Origin: Sphingobacterium micropteri
GTDB taxonomy: Bacteria; Bacteroidota; Bacteroidia; Sphingobacteriales; Sphingobacteriaceae
NCBI RefSeq assembly: GCF_014692515.1
Contig: NZ_JACOIK010000005.1
Location: 1-64,000, forward strand
Reading direction: 5' to 3'
Length of the DNA: 64,000 nucleotides
Positions 34,419 through 43,622 of this stretch are shown here, piece after piece. Each line of letters opens with the position of its first letter. The first letter of the stretch is position 1. The position numbers were made by a program, and so were the translations under genes. A model generated the notes under the pieces. That model was not told where the DNA came from. It made no database searches and saw only the letters and a list, made by a program, of their open reading frames with translations.

Positions 34419-37172
34419 GTGTTAGTCACATATAGACCGTTTTACCTGAGATGTTTTAGCAGACGAACGTATGTATGGCATATATTGCTTTTGTTTTGGA
34501 GTATAGTTGCACAAGCACAAGAGGAAAACAATATTGTATTGACTCAAGGTTCGTATGCTGAAAAGATTTATGTACAGCTTGATGCCGATGTGTATACAAC
34601 CGATCAAACGATATGGTTTAAAGCTGTTGTGCTCGAATCCGCTCGTCATCTGCCCTCTTCATGGAGCGGTGTGCTTCACGTACAGCTTATTAATCCCGAT
34701 GGACAGCTCGTGGTACAGAAGAGAATCAAACTAACAAGCGGTTCAGGGAATGGTGCTATTGAACTTAAATCGGGTTATGTAAGTGGCAAATATCTTCTTA
34801 AGGCTTATACCGAATGGAACCATAACTTCGGTTCCGACTTTACTTTTCAGCGATATATTGATGTGTTTCCTCAATCGCAAGAGCGGAAAATAGAACCTAT
34901 TATGGGAATGCAGATGGAAGAACGTGAACCGAACGCTTATCAGCTACAGGCGAAATTATTCCCTCGTTTACTGGATAAATTACACAAAAAGCAATTGGCT
35001 GTTTACGTGATCGTTGATGGGAAGAAAGATAGTATGTTATTGAGAGAAGGCAATCAAGGGTACTACCATTTGGACTACCCCTTAACCAGTGAAGTAAAGG
35101 CTGTAACTATCCAAATGAAAACCGAGAACAACTTGCTTTTTACAAAGACGTTGGTAACACCAAATTCGCCGATTGACGTGCAATTTTTTCCCGAGGGAGG
35201 AGTTTGGTTGCCAGATATACCGACTAAACTTGGGTTTAAAGCAATAAATCAACTTGGAAAAGCTATCGCGGTATCTGGGAAAATTATGAATGATAGGGGA
35301 GATACGTTGACATCTTTCCGAAGCAATCATTTGGGAATGGGGACGGTATTGCTGAAAGCTAACAAGGGCTCATCCTATTATGCTGTATTGGATACGTTAA
35401 CCGATGAATCTATAGCCGATCGTTACCCCTTGCCTCAGCTTGCCGATAAAGGATACGCTTTAGCTATAAACCAGGTGAAGGAGAATATAAATGTTCTGAT
35501 TCGGTCGAGTACATTGACAACAGATAGTCTGTTTGTTCAGATAAGCTGTCGAGGAGTATTGTATTACCTTTTGAAAATTTCGCCTCGAGATCAGCAAGTG
35601 AAGACGTTGTTGCCTAATTCGGCTTTGCCTGAAGGGATTATTTTATTTACCTTGCTAGATCATAAGAAGTGTCCTATAGCGGAAAGGCTTATCTTTAACA
35701 GACGTTCGGGAATGCAATTAACTATTGAATCCTCAACAGATAAAACCGTTTATGGGAAACGCGAGAAAACAGCTGTTAAAACACAGGTTTTTGGTGGAGA
35801 TGGACTGCCGACGGAGGCGAAGCTATCGGTTATGGCGATAAGTGACGATCATATTGGAAAAGCATTAGTAACACGAAACAATATATTGACTCACTTTCTT
35901 CTTCAATCCGAACTTCGAGGAGAGATTGCAGAACCTAATTATTATTTTCAGGAAGATGTGGAGCAGCGTTTTGCCGATTTAGATGCGTTAATGTTAACGC
36001 AGGGATGGCGTAGGTACAAATATGATGAACCTGTGGTAGATTCTTTTTCTTTTCCAAACGAACTTCTGCCTTCTCTCCGAGGTGAAGTGTTGGGTGTTTT
36101 CTCCAAGAAGAAGCAACCGGGGATAACACTGACCATGATGAGCTTCGGTGAAAATAATCTTATGCAAGTGGAAGAAACGGATAGTTTAGGCCGTTTTTAT
36201 TTTCCATTATCGGATCAATATGTTGACACGTTAGACGTTTTATTGCAAAGCGCAAATAAAGCAGGAAGGAATCGAGATTATACTATTCAGTTGGATAAGC
36301 AGTATACACCGCAAATAGAATATGATTACCGGCGATCAGCAGAACGCATCGATAGCGTTGTGTCTCGTTTAGCAAAGAAACGCCATGAACGTTTTCAGCA
36401 CGAGAACGCTTATCGAGTAGCTGCAGGCGAAATACTGTTGGAGGAAGTGGTCGTAGAAGCAAAAGTACGCAGTCCCGAGGAGCAAACAGTATTCGACAGG
36501 TATGGCGAAGCAGATGTCGTTATAACAGGTAAAGCCATTCAAGAAAAAGAAAAGAAATGGTCGTATGGGTTATATAGTATTTTGTTATTCAATTTTCCGA
36601 AAGACATTCGGATTGACCGAGTTGGAGGGGGGGGAGGCTACTTAAAGGCGCGGGTGCATGGAACAGAACCCACATTGGTCGTGGTTGACGGTATCCCCGT
36701 ATCTGGGCATAGCTATGACGCTATTGCACATATCCCACCGAGTGAGGTCAAAAGCTTTGAGATTATTCGCTTCGCAAAAAATTTCCATGGGTTGTATCAG
36801 GAAACGTATCCTGACGCTTCGCCGTTAAACATCCCGACAATTGGGCATGTGATTGCTATCTATACACATGCGGGAAAAGGTGTATATGGTGTTCGTAGAC
36901 CGACGGGACTTATCCAGGCCTCCGTTCCTGTATATTCTCCAGTTATGGAATTTTATACACCTCGTTACGAATCAGAAGAAGAAACAAATAGCGATAGACC
37001 GGATTTAAGAACGCTATTACATTGGGAACCCAATCTATCAACTGATGATGAGGGAAAAGTGACCACAGATTATTATAATGGAGATAATATTGGAGAAGTG
37101 AGGATCATTATAGAGGCTTTTAATTCGGACGGTTATATTGGTTATCGGGAGCTCGTGTATCAGGTCCACTAG
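34419..37172 (+). CDS. Large exported MG2-domain protein with TonB-plug-like C-terminal part
   Basis: The GTG at 34419 is chosen because AGGAG lies 9 nt upstream; a GTG at 34410 is in frame. A signal peptide ends at AQAQ. Residues 45-145 look like a macroglobulin MG2 domain (AEKIYVQLDADVYTTDQTIW). Further beta-sandwich regions follow. Near residue 755 a plug-like segment (LVVVDGIPVSGHSYDAI, then IPPSEVKSFEIIRFA) resembles TonB-receptor plugs, with no barrel after it. Bacteroidota have many such about 900-aa proteins next to housekeeping genes. The function is unknown; surface protein handling is possible. Confidence 0.7.
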   Translation: MLVTYRPFYLRCFSRRTYVWHILLLFWSIVAQAQEENNIVLTQGSYAEKIYVQLDADVYTTDQTIWFKAVVLESARHLPSSWSGVLHVQLINPDGQLVVQKRIKLTSGSGNGAIELKSGYVSGKYLLKAYTEWNHNFGSDFTFQRYIDVFPQSQERKIEPIMGMQMEEREPNAYQLQAKLFPRLLDKLHKKQLAVYVIVDGKKDSMLLREGNQGYYHLDYPLTSEVKAVTIQMKTENNLLFTKTLVTPNSPIDVQFFPEGGVWLPDIPTKLGFKAINQLGKAIAVSGKIMNDRGDTLTSFRSNHLGMGTVLLKANKGSSYYAVLDTLTDESIADRYPLPQLADKGYALAINQVKENINVLIRSSTLTTDSLFVQISCRGVLYYLLKISPRDQQVKTLLPNSALPEGIILFTLLDHKKCPIAERLIFNRRSGMQLTIESSTDKTVYGKREKTAVKTQVFGGDGLPTEAKLSVMAISDDHIGKALVTRNNILTHFLLQSELRGEIAEPNYYFQEDVEQRFADLDALMLTQGWRRYKYDEPVVDSFSFPNELLPSLRGEVLGVFSKKKQPGITLTMMSFGENNLMQVEETDSLGRFYFPLSDQYVDTLDVLLQSANKAGRNRDYTIQLDKQYTPQIEYDYRRSAERIDSVVSRLAKKRHERFQHENAYRVAAGEILLEEVVVEAKVRSPEEQTVFDRYGEADVVITGKAIQEKEKKWSYGLYSILLFNFPKDIRIDRVGGGGGYLKARVHGTEPTLVVVDGIPVSGHSYDAIAHIPPSEVKSFEIIRFAKNFHGLYQETYPDASPLNIPTIGHVIAIYTHAGKGVYGVRRPTGLIQASVPVYSPVMEFYTPRYESEEETNSDRPDLRTLLHWEPNLSTDDEGKVTTDYYNGDNIGEVRIIIEAFNSDGYIGYRELVYQVH

Positions 37173-37466
37173 GCGCTGGATTTCTTATTTGAATCTACAG
37201 CAATGGATGAAATTTCTTTGCTCCGATGGGCGGTTTGAGCTTCTGTACATTAGATTTAAATTAGTTAATTGGCCAAATCTAAATATAATATTTTGTAAAG
37301 AAAAAATCTAAAGAATGGTTAGTACGTAAAAAATGACGGCGAACGAAAAACGTGTAAAAATTCAAAATTTAACCTATTTTAAGATACAAACACTAAACTT
37401 TTACTTTTTTTTGTCATCTTTATAAAGTGGGCTTTGTTTCCACGAATAAAATAAGAAAGAAAAGGG
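37173..37466. other. AT-rich gap before TPR gene
   Basis: The 294-bp AT-rich gap contains TTAGATTT (37250-37257) facing AAATCTAA (37275-37282), with a third AAATCTAA at 37304-37311. They may be weak regulator sites. I see no ORF or clear promoter. Confidence 0.35.
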
Positions 37467-39179
37467 ATGAATATGTTGAAAAAAATAGCTTGTATAGGTT
37501 TAATTACCATCTTAGGATTGTTTTGCATAGAAAATCTTTATGCGCAAGAGCAGGAAGGCGATAAGCCATATAAGCAATTGTTAGTTGATGTAGAGGGAAG
37601 ATTACGTACGGGCGATTTTGCAGGAGCGATAGAGAAACTGGATGATATTATCGCCAAATATCCCGATGCGGCAGAGGTGTATTATGCAAAAGCGCTTTTA
37701 TACGGACAGGCTCGTAATTTTGATATGGCGATACCTATCGTAGAGAAGGCATGGGAGATAGAGCCTAAAAATATGTTATATGCTAATTATCTGGTCGAAC
37801 TCCATAAAAGCAAAGGAGATCTGGCAGCTGCGGTTCCGGTAATTGACCGTGCTATTGAAGAGCTCCCTGACAATGAGTCACTTTATCGGGAGAAAATGTT
37901 ATTACTTCACGCATCCAAAAAATCAGAAGAGGCTTTACAGGTGTATGATGATGCGGTAGCAAAATTTGGAGATTCCGATACCCTGGATGTGATGAAAGCA
38001 GAAATGCTGGTCGATCTGGACAAAAAACAGGAGGCAGAAAAAATATTATTGGCTCGAATGCAGGAAAATTCGGGACTCCGCCAGGTGTACAGTACGTTGG
38101 GATTCATCTATATGGATAGAAATGCAACAAGGCAAGCCATACAGATCTTAGAGAAAGGATTAAAAAACACGAACGATCCATTGTTATATCTAGATCTTGC
38201 AGATGCCTATACCGCAGGCAAAAGAAGTAAACAAGCTTTGGAGTCGTTACGAAAAGCTTTCGAATCGATGGATGTCAACTATATGGATAAACACCGTGTC
38301 ATGTTTACATTGTTGCGTGGGAAATCGGGATTTACGCTGGAACAGATTCAAGGGTTAGCAAATATATTGGTATTGAAGCATCCGCGAATTGCCGATAGCC
38401 ATGTAGCGAAAGGTGATGTCCTTTGGCGCAGAGGAAATTTGCAGGAAGCTCGGTCTTTGTTTCTAACAGCGGTAGGTATTAACCGTGCACACGTCGATGC
38501 ATGGCGTATGTTGATGAATGTGGAAATGGCACTTAATGAGGTGGATCAAGCCGTTGACCACGGTTTAGAAGCATTAGAAGCAAATCCAAATAATCCGATG
38601 TTATTGTATTTTACGGGATTGGCGTATATGGTGAAAGATGATGGAGAGAATGCTCGCAAATTGATGGAAGCTGCGTTGGATAATAGCGGAGAAGATAATA
38701 CATATTTACAATCGCTCATCTATGCAGGCCTTGGCGATTTATATCATAAATTAGGGATGGCCGATGTTTCGGATGTAGCTTATGAAGAGGCTATAAAATT
38801 AGACAGTACAAATGCTACGGCTATGAATAACTATGCGTATTATCTGGCTGAACGCAAAGAGAAGCTCGATTTGGCCGAAAAACTTTCTCGACAATCCAAC
38901 GAACTGGAACCAGCATCTGCTACTTTTCAGGATACATATGCATGGGTACTTTTCCAGCAAGAGAATTATAAAGAAGCGTTAAAATGGATAGAAAAGGCAG
39001 TTCGCGGGTCGTCGCCATCGGCAGTGCTGTATGAGCATTATGGCGATATCTTATTTAAATCAGGAAACAGTAAAGATGCATTGAAGCAATGGGAAAGAGC
39101 TTTGGCGGTGAGTGATGGGGAGGATATCGATGTAGAAAAATTGAAGTCGAAAATAGCAACAAAAAGTTATGTGGAGTAG
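37467..39179 (+). CDS. Exported tetratricopeptide-repeat protein
   Basis: A signal peptide (ends NLYAQ, residue 27) is followed by about a dozen TPR units across 570 aa (for example AEVYYAKALLYGQARNFDMA and ATAMNNYAYYLAERKEKLDL). It is probably a periplasmic or outer-membrane-attached scaffold. The stop overlaps the start of the DUF4292 lipoprotein by 11 nt, so the two are coupled. In this phylum a TPR protein next to a DUF4292 lipoprotein and an EnvC-like protein is a recurring envelope cluster. No partner-binding motif is visible. Confidence 0.87.
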   Translation: MNMLKKIACIGLITILGLFCIENLYAQEQEGDKPYKQLLVDVEGRLRTGDFAGAIEKLDDIIAKYPDAAEVYYAKALLYGQARNFDMAIPIVEKAWEIEPKNMLYANYLVELHKSKGDLAAAVPVIDRAIEELPDNESLYREKMLLLHASKKSEEALQVYDDAVAKFGDSDTLDVMKAEMLVDLDKKQEAEKILLARMQENSGLRQVYSTLGFIYMDRNATRQAIQILEKGLKNTNDPLLYLDLADAYTAGKRSKQALESLRKAFESMDVNYMDKHRVMFTLLRGKSGFTLEQIQGLANILVLKHPRIADSHVAKGDVLWRRGNLQEARSLFLTAVGINRAHVDAWRMLMNVEMALNEVDQAVDHGLEALEANPNNPMLLYFTGLAYMVKDDGENARKLMEAALDNSGEDNTYLQSLIYAGLGDLYHKLGMADVSDVAYEEAIKLDSTNATAMNNYAYYLAERKEKLDLAEKLSRQSNELEPASATFQDTYAWVLFQQENYKEALKWIEKAVRGSSPSAVLYEHYGDILFKSGNSKDALKQWERALAVSDGEDIDVEKLKSKIATKSYVE

Positions 39180-39951
39180 AATAATTTCGTTGGTAATAGT
39201 CGGTACCTTAGTTTTTACTTCTTGTAAAACAAAGCGAAAAATAGCTATGCCATCGCATGATACACCGGCAGAAATTAGTGCGGCTAATGCAGCGAGTATC
39301 AAGACTTTTGAAATGAATAATCTGGATTTTTATACATTCTCCGGACGAGCAAAGACAAAAATCGAGATGGGTAAAAATACACAGGACATTACGTTGAATG
39401 TACGGATAGAAAGAGATAAGGCTATCTGGATGTCCGTCACGGCCACATTAGGTATCGAGGTGGCCCGTATCTTCATAACGCCCGACAGTGTTAAAATACT
39501 TAATAAATTGCCGGGGGAGTATATCGCGAAACCTTTTACTTATATATATAATTATACGAACCGCGGTATTACATTTGCGACGCTCCAAGATTTGTTAATG
39601 GCGAATGTGTCTTCGAACTTGTTGCGTGCGACCGATGTGCAGGTAGCCAGTGCTGTGGATGAGCTTATTGTTGTCGGGATTAAAGAACAATTATCCTATC
39701 AATACCGTATCAATAAGGAAAATAGGCCTTTCCATTTCATCTTGCAAGAAGTAGGAGGAGGAAACAATCTTGAAGCTTTTTATGGAGACTATGTAAAAAC
39801 GAACGGCTATAATTTTCCGCAAGATATCGCGTTAAATATCGTAGGAGAAGACGTTTCGCTGAAAGCACGATTGGGATATAATCGTGTCTCTTTTAATGAA
39901 CATATCGAAATGCCTTTTACTGTTCCTAGTCGATATAAAGTAATAAATTAG
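39169..39951 (+). CDS. DUF4292 lipoprotein (LolB/LppX-like fold)
   Basis: It is exported as a lipoprotein, with lipobox LVFTSC and Cys19. The mature region matches DUF4292, a family thought to resemble LolB and LolA, which carry lipoproteins or lipids across the periplasm. FYTFSGRAKTKIEMGKNTQ and IWMSVTATLGIEVARIFITP are the core strands. At 260 aa it is full length. A role in outer-membrane lipid or lipoprotein insertion is inferred from the fold and its place between a TPR protein and EnvC. Confidence 0.82.
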   Translation: MWSRIISLVIVGTLVFTSCKTKRKIAMPSHDTPAEISAANAASIKTFEMNNLDFYTFSGRAKTKIEMGKNTQDITLNVRIERDKAIWMSVTATLGIEVARIFITPDSVKILNKLPGEYIAKPFTYIYNYTNRGITFATLQDLLMANVSSNLLRATDVQVASAVDELIVVGIKEQLSYQYRINKENRPFHFILQEVGGGNNLEAFYGDYVKTNGYNFPQDIALNIVGEDVSLKARLGYNRVSFNEHIEMPFTVPSRYKVIN

Positions 39952-39983
39952 GGACGATCATCATAAAAGCGCAAAATAATCTT

Positions 39984-39991
39984 TATTTTTG
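39984..39991 (+). promoter_or_regulatory. Promoter -7 element of the envC-like gene
   Basis: TATTTTTG fits the -7 box and lies 38 nt before the ATG at 40030. A second, shorter match (TATTTTG, 39999-40005) follows. Both rule out a start near 40003. Confidence 0.5.
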
Positions 39992-40029
39992 TAGGCTTAT
40001 TTTTGCCGAAAAAAAGAGAAAAACGGTTC

Positions 40030-41301
40030 ATGGATATAAAAAAAATACTATTTAGTTTCTTGTTTATTTGCAGTGTCGGGGTAGCACTGGTTTCTGCTCA
40101 AAGTAGCGCTGAATTAAAAAAGCAACGAGAGAAGATAGATGTAGAGATTGCGGAGTTAATGAAAATTGTGCGTGCCAAAACACAAGAAAAGTTACTTTCT
40201 CAAAAAGAGGTGAATGCATTAAGTCGGCAACTAAATCTCCGCGAAGACAAAATCAAGACGATAAGTTCAGAATTACGGATTATTAATAACAATATCCAAA
40301 AGAATACGAAGGCTGTTAACGAGTTAAAAGCCGAGTTGGAAAAGATGCGGAAGGATTATGAGAAAATGATTCTCTTTGCTTTCCGTAATAAAAATGGGTA
40401 TAACAAGCTCATGTTTATTTTTGCTTCGAAAGATTTTAACCAAGCTTTTAAACGCGTGAAATATCTACAGCAGTTTAATGATGCACGTAAGATAAAAGCT
40501 GCTGAAATTGAAGCGACTAGAAAGGAGATTGAGCTGAAAATCGCGCAATTGGAGAGAGATCGTGAAATGCAAAATAAGCTGTTGAGAGAACAGGAAGCAG
40601 AAAAGGAGATTATTGCTAAGGATCGATCTGTGCATGCAAAGGAACTCAGCCAGCTGCAAAAAGAAGAATCAACATACAAAGGGCAGCTTAGTCAGAAGCA
40701 GCAAGAGAAGAAACGTATTGATGCGATGATTCAAGCGGCGATCCGTCGGGAAATCGAAGCACAGCGTAAATTAGCAGAAGAAGCACGGAGAAAAGCTGCA
40801 GAGGCAGAAGCCAAACGGACAGGTAAAACTGTAGAAGAAGTGGAAAAATCGACACCACGGAAATCAGATAGTGAAGTCCTTCGCTCTACACCGGAAGCAG
40901 CAAAACTATCCGCAGATTTCAAATCCAATCGCGGACGACTACCTTGGCCAGTGTCACAAGGAAATGTTGTGCGGAACTTTGGTTTCGAAACGGTAGAACG
41001 GAATGTGCGTATCGATAACTCTGATGTGGCCATTCGGACAGCTGATAACGCGCCGGTGAAAGCAGTCTTCGAAGGAGATGTGGTGCAGGTAATTGGAAGT
41101 TTTGTGGTGATAAAACACGGGGAATATTTTACCTCGTATTCCAATCTGAAGAGTGTCTCCGTAAGGCGTGGACAGAAAGTAGGAAGAGGACAACAAATTG
41201 GAACGGCAGGTGAGGATCCGGATGCAGGGTATTCGATTGTGAACTTTGGTGTCTTCCAGGGGCAGACTGCAATGAACCCAGTTTCGTGGTTAGCAAAATA
41301 G
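40030..41301 (+). CDS. EnvC-like murein hydrolase activator with degenerate LytM domain
   Basis: A signal peptide (ends VSAQ) is followed by a long coiled coil (about residues 25-270, rich in Glu, Lys and Gln) and a C-terminal LytM/M23 domain (about 305-423). The zinc ligands of active M23 peptidases (HxxxD and HxH) are not seen: the positions read NVRIDNSDVAIRT and YSIVNFGVF. EnvC of E. coli is likewise inactive and switches on amidases during cell separation. So this is probably a divisome-associated activator and not a peptidase. Confidence 0.85.
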   Translation: MDIKKILFSFLFICSVGVALVSAQSSAELKKQREKIDVEIAELMKIVRAKTQEKLLSQKEVNALSRQLNLREDKIKTISSELRIINNNIQKNTKAVNELKAELEKMRKDYEKMILFAFRNKNGYNKLMFIFASKDFNQAFKRVKYLQQFNDARKIKAAEIEATRKEIELKIAQLERDREMQNKLLREQEAEKEIIAKDRSVHAKELSQLQKEESTYKGQLSQKQQEKKRIDAMIQAAIRREIEAQRKLAEEARRKAAEAEAKRTGKTVEEVEKSTPRKSDSEVLRSTPEAAKLSADFKSNRGRLPWPVSQGNVVRNFGFETVERNVRIDNSDVAIRTADNAPVKAVFEGDVVQVIGSFVVIKHGEYFTSYSNLKSVSVRRGQKVGRGQQIGTAGEDPDAGYSIVNFGVFQGQTAMNPVSWLAK

Positions 41302-41327
41302 TTACAGGAAATTCAGGATTTTAATTA

Positions 41328-41335
41328 TATATTTG
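41328..41335 (+). promoter_or_regulatory. Promoter -7 element of tatA
   Basis: TATATTTG lies 43 nt before the tatA ATG. No ideal TTTG at -33 was found, so this is moderate evidence. Confidence 0.45.
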
Positions 41336-41377
41336 TAATGCGTTGATAATGAAAGCAACGCTAAGAATGTTAAAACT

Positions 41378-41584
41378 ATGTATACATCGGGATTATTATT
41401 TATCGGGACGCAAGAGATTATTATCATAGTGGTTTTGGTTTTGTTACTTTTTGGTGGCAAAAAAATTCCAGAATTAATGCGTGGGCTAGGTCGTGGCGTG
41501 AAGGAGTTTAAGGATGGTCAACGGGAAGAGCCTAGTGAAAACCAAAACAACAACACAAATAATAACAATAACCCCCAGAACTAA
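41378..41584 (+). CDS. tatA: Twin-arginine translocase subunit TatA/TatE
   Basis: This is the pore-forming subunit for export of folded proteins. It has a short N-terminus, one helix (about residues 8-26, [20 protein letters not shown]), the hinge [20 protein letters not shown] and an Asn-rich polar tail. At 68 aa it is a TatA and not a TatB. TatC is not in the window. It is a single gene with its own promoter-like element and terminator. Confidence 0.93.
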   Translation: MYTSGLLFIGTQEIIIIVVLVLLLFGGKKIPELMRGLGRGVKEFKDGQREEPSENQNNNTNNNNNPQN

Positions 41585-41607
41585 ATTAGAGGGTAAAAGG
41601 AAAAAAT

Positions 41608-41644
41608 AAGAGTTTCGCAGAGTAATCCTCTACGAAACTCTTTT
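41608..41644 (+). terminator. Terminator of tatA
   Basis: AAGAGTTTCG pairs with CGAAACTCTT, with a further AGAG/CTCT inner stem and one mismatch, followed by TTTT. Confidence 0.8.
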
Positions 41645-41711
41645 AGTTTTTTGACGTGAATATACTACTTGGGGAAAATTTACGTTTACATAAAAACACC
41701 GAGAATACCGT

Positions 41712-43010
41712 ATGATTAAAAACCGTTTGTGGTTAATGCCTTTTTGTGTATTGGGATTACAATTCTCTCTACACGCCCAGGACATAGCCCATATCGATAT
41801 GGAACCTGTTCCATTGCATTTGATGGAAGCAGTATCTAGCCAACGAAATATCATTATTTCTGGATTGGATTCGCTCAAAACATTGTCTTATTGTGATCCA
41901 TTACATACAGCTGAAGACTCATTGGTCTTTAATCGTATGCGTAAAATACAACAAACTATTCCATTAGCCTTAAACGAAAAAATAAAAGCTTATATCGATA
42001 AATATAGCTCACGCAATTACAATCCTTATATGAGTAAGTTGCAAGGATTAGCACAATACTATTTTCCGATATATGAAAAGATATTTTCCGAAAGCCAGCT
42101 GCCTGATGAAATAAAATATATATCCGTTATTGAATCTTCGTTAGATCCACATTTAGTATCCCGTTCTGGCGCAGTGGGATTATGGCAATTTATGTACCCC
42201 ACGGCGAAAATATATGATTTGACGATGGATAGTTATGTAGATGAACGCAAAGATCCCTACGCAGCCTGCTATGCAGCAAGTCGCTATTTCAAGGATGCTT
42301 ACGATGAGTTTAACGACTGGTTATTGGCATTGGCTTCTTATAATTGTGGAAGGGGATGTGTGCGACGTGCGATTCAACGATCGGGGTTACAAAATCCGAA
42401 TTTTTGGCAACTTTCTCCTTATTTACCGAAAGAAACACAGGATTATATCCCTAAATTCATCGCGATGACATACACGTTAAAGCACGCCGATGAATACGGT
42501 ATATTGGTGTCTCCTACGGACTTCGCTTGGGAAGCAAAGCCTGTTATGATTGAAAAGCCGATTGACTTGCAACAAATTGCCCAAGCGGTCGATTTACCGC
42601 TGGAAACGATTAAGAAATTCAATCCTGCGTATAAGCGTTCAGTTGTAAACGCCAGTACAGAAAGTCCAAAGCGTTTGGTTCTGCCGGATACTGAACATTT
42701 GAATGACAGCTTATTATATGTTGCGTTAAATAATCAGTTGGAGGTTTCATCCAGCATGCTGGCTAGTACGGATGATGCTTCTTCTATAACCAAACGTCCA
42801 TCTAGCAAAGGGGAAAGGTTGATCACAGCTTCGAGGACTACTGCCAAGCATTCGGCGACATATACGACGTATACTGTCAGAAAGGGAGACACGTTATCCC
42901 ATATAGCAGCTCGATTTAAAGGCGTTACTGTTTCTCAGATAAAAGCCGATAACAACTTGCGTAGTACCCAGCTTAAAATAGGGCAGAAGCTAAGAATTAA
43001 AAAATCGTAA
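41712..43010 (+). CDS. Lytic transglycosylase with LysM domain (MltD-like)
   Basis: It cleaves peptidoglycan glycan strands to anhydro-muropeptides. A signal peptide ends at LHAQ (residue 23). The SLT domain (about 115-260) has catalytic Glu141 in SVIESSLDP, then SRSGAVGLWQFMYPTA and LASYNCGRG, the standard motifs. A LysM peptidoglycan-binding repeat lies at the C-terminus (about 388-432, YTVRKGDTLSHIAARFKG). Only one LysM is clear; a diverged one may occupy 280-330. It converges with the minus-strand phosphoribosyltransferase. Confidence 0.92.
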   Translation: MIKNRLWLMPFCVLGLQFSLHAQDIAHIDMEPVPLHLMEAVSSQRNIIISGLDSLKTLSYCDPLHTAEDSLVFNRMRKIQQTIPLALNEKIKAYIDKYSSRNYNPYMSKLQGLAQYYFPIYEKIFSESQLPDEIKYISVIESSLDPHLVSRSGAVGLWQFMYPTAKIYDLTMDSYVDERKDPYAACYAASRYFKDAYDEFNDWLLALASYNCGRGCVRRAIQRSGLQNPNFWQLSPYLPKETQDYIPKFIAMTYTLKHADEYGILVSPTDFAWEAKPVMIEKPIDLQQIAQAVDLPLETIKKFNPAYKRSVVNASTESPKRLVLPDTEHLNDSLLYVALNNQLEVSSSMLASTDDASSITKRPSSKGERLITASRTTAKHSATYTTYTVRKGDTLSHIAARFKGVTVSQIKADNNLRSTQLKIGQKLRIKKS

Positions 43011-43016
43011 ATTATT

Positions 43017-43532
43017 TTATGCCAACCAAGCCGCATCTTCTGTTTGGTCGAATTCTTCCAGTTCAACCTCCACATGTTCCTTTAATATTGTCGAGAGCTT
43101 AAGCCCATAATAATCACTGAACAAGGGGAATTGGTGATGAGACCTATCAATTAATACCGCTGTCCGCATTTTCTTAAGGGGGACATTGAGGAATAAACCC
43201 AATCCATATGCTAAAGTTCGGCCGCTATTAAGCACATCATCAATCAATATAATTACTTTGTTTTTTGCCGTTTCAACCGGTACGTTTGTAGTGGCTTCTA
43301 AGTTTCTTTTCGTTTTCGAAATAGTAACTTTGATGAGTTCGATTGTTTTTTCTGGAGCGATGTCTTGTAAAAGCTGTTGAAGTCGCTTCGCAAAAACGTA
43401 ACCCCGGTCTGCAACGCCCACCAATACCAATGATTTTTCTTCGAAATTATCTTCCAGAATCTGGTATGCGATGCGGATAGATTTTTGATGAATCTGTTCT
43501 TTATCCAGAATAAGGGTTCGTTTATTAGACAT
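43017..43532 (-). CDS. PyrR-like phosphoribosyltransferase
   Basis: This is a cytoplasmic type I phosphoribosyltransferase. The PRPP loop VIILIDDVLNSGRT spans residues 93-106. LVGVADRGYVFAKRL matches PyrR and Hpt relatives. At 171 aa it is close in length to the pyrR product at 15648 and looks like a distant paralogue. Its base is unknown; uracil or a purine are both possible. It stands alone, 90 nt downstream of a peptidase gene with a terminator between, so the context gives no hint. Confidence 0.8.
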   Translation of the reverse strand: MSNKRTLILDKEQIHQKSIRIAYQILEDNFEEKSLVLVGVADRGYVFAKRLQQLLQDIAPEKTIELIKVTISKTKRNLEATTNVPVETAKNKVIILIDDVLNSGRTLAYGLGLFLNVPLKKMRTAVLIDRSHHQFPLFSDYYGLKLSTILKEHVEVELEEFDQTEDAAWLA

Positions 43533-43567
43533 AGTGTATGCGTTGATTACTGCCTATAAAAATACAA

Positions 43568-43601
43568 AAAAGGTTCGGATATCTATATATCCGAACCTTT
43601 T
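43568..43601 (-). terminator. Terminator of NlpC/P60 gene
   Basis: A long near-perfect stem (AAAAGGTTCGGAT with its complement) around a short loop ends in a T-run on the minus strand. It follows the peptidase stop by about 20 nt. Confidence 0.85.
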
Positions 43602-43622
43602 CTAATCATGTCTCAAGAAAAA

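Noticed and set aside
40731..41144. Minus-strand frame of 137 codons
   Set aside because: Antisense shadow of the EnvC-like coding region; Ser/Ala-rich as expected from the opposite coiled coil.
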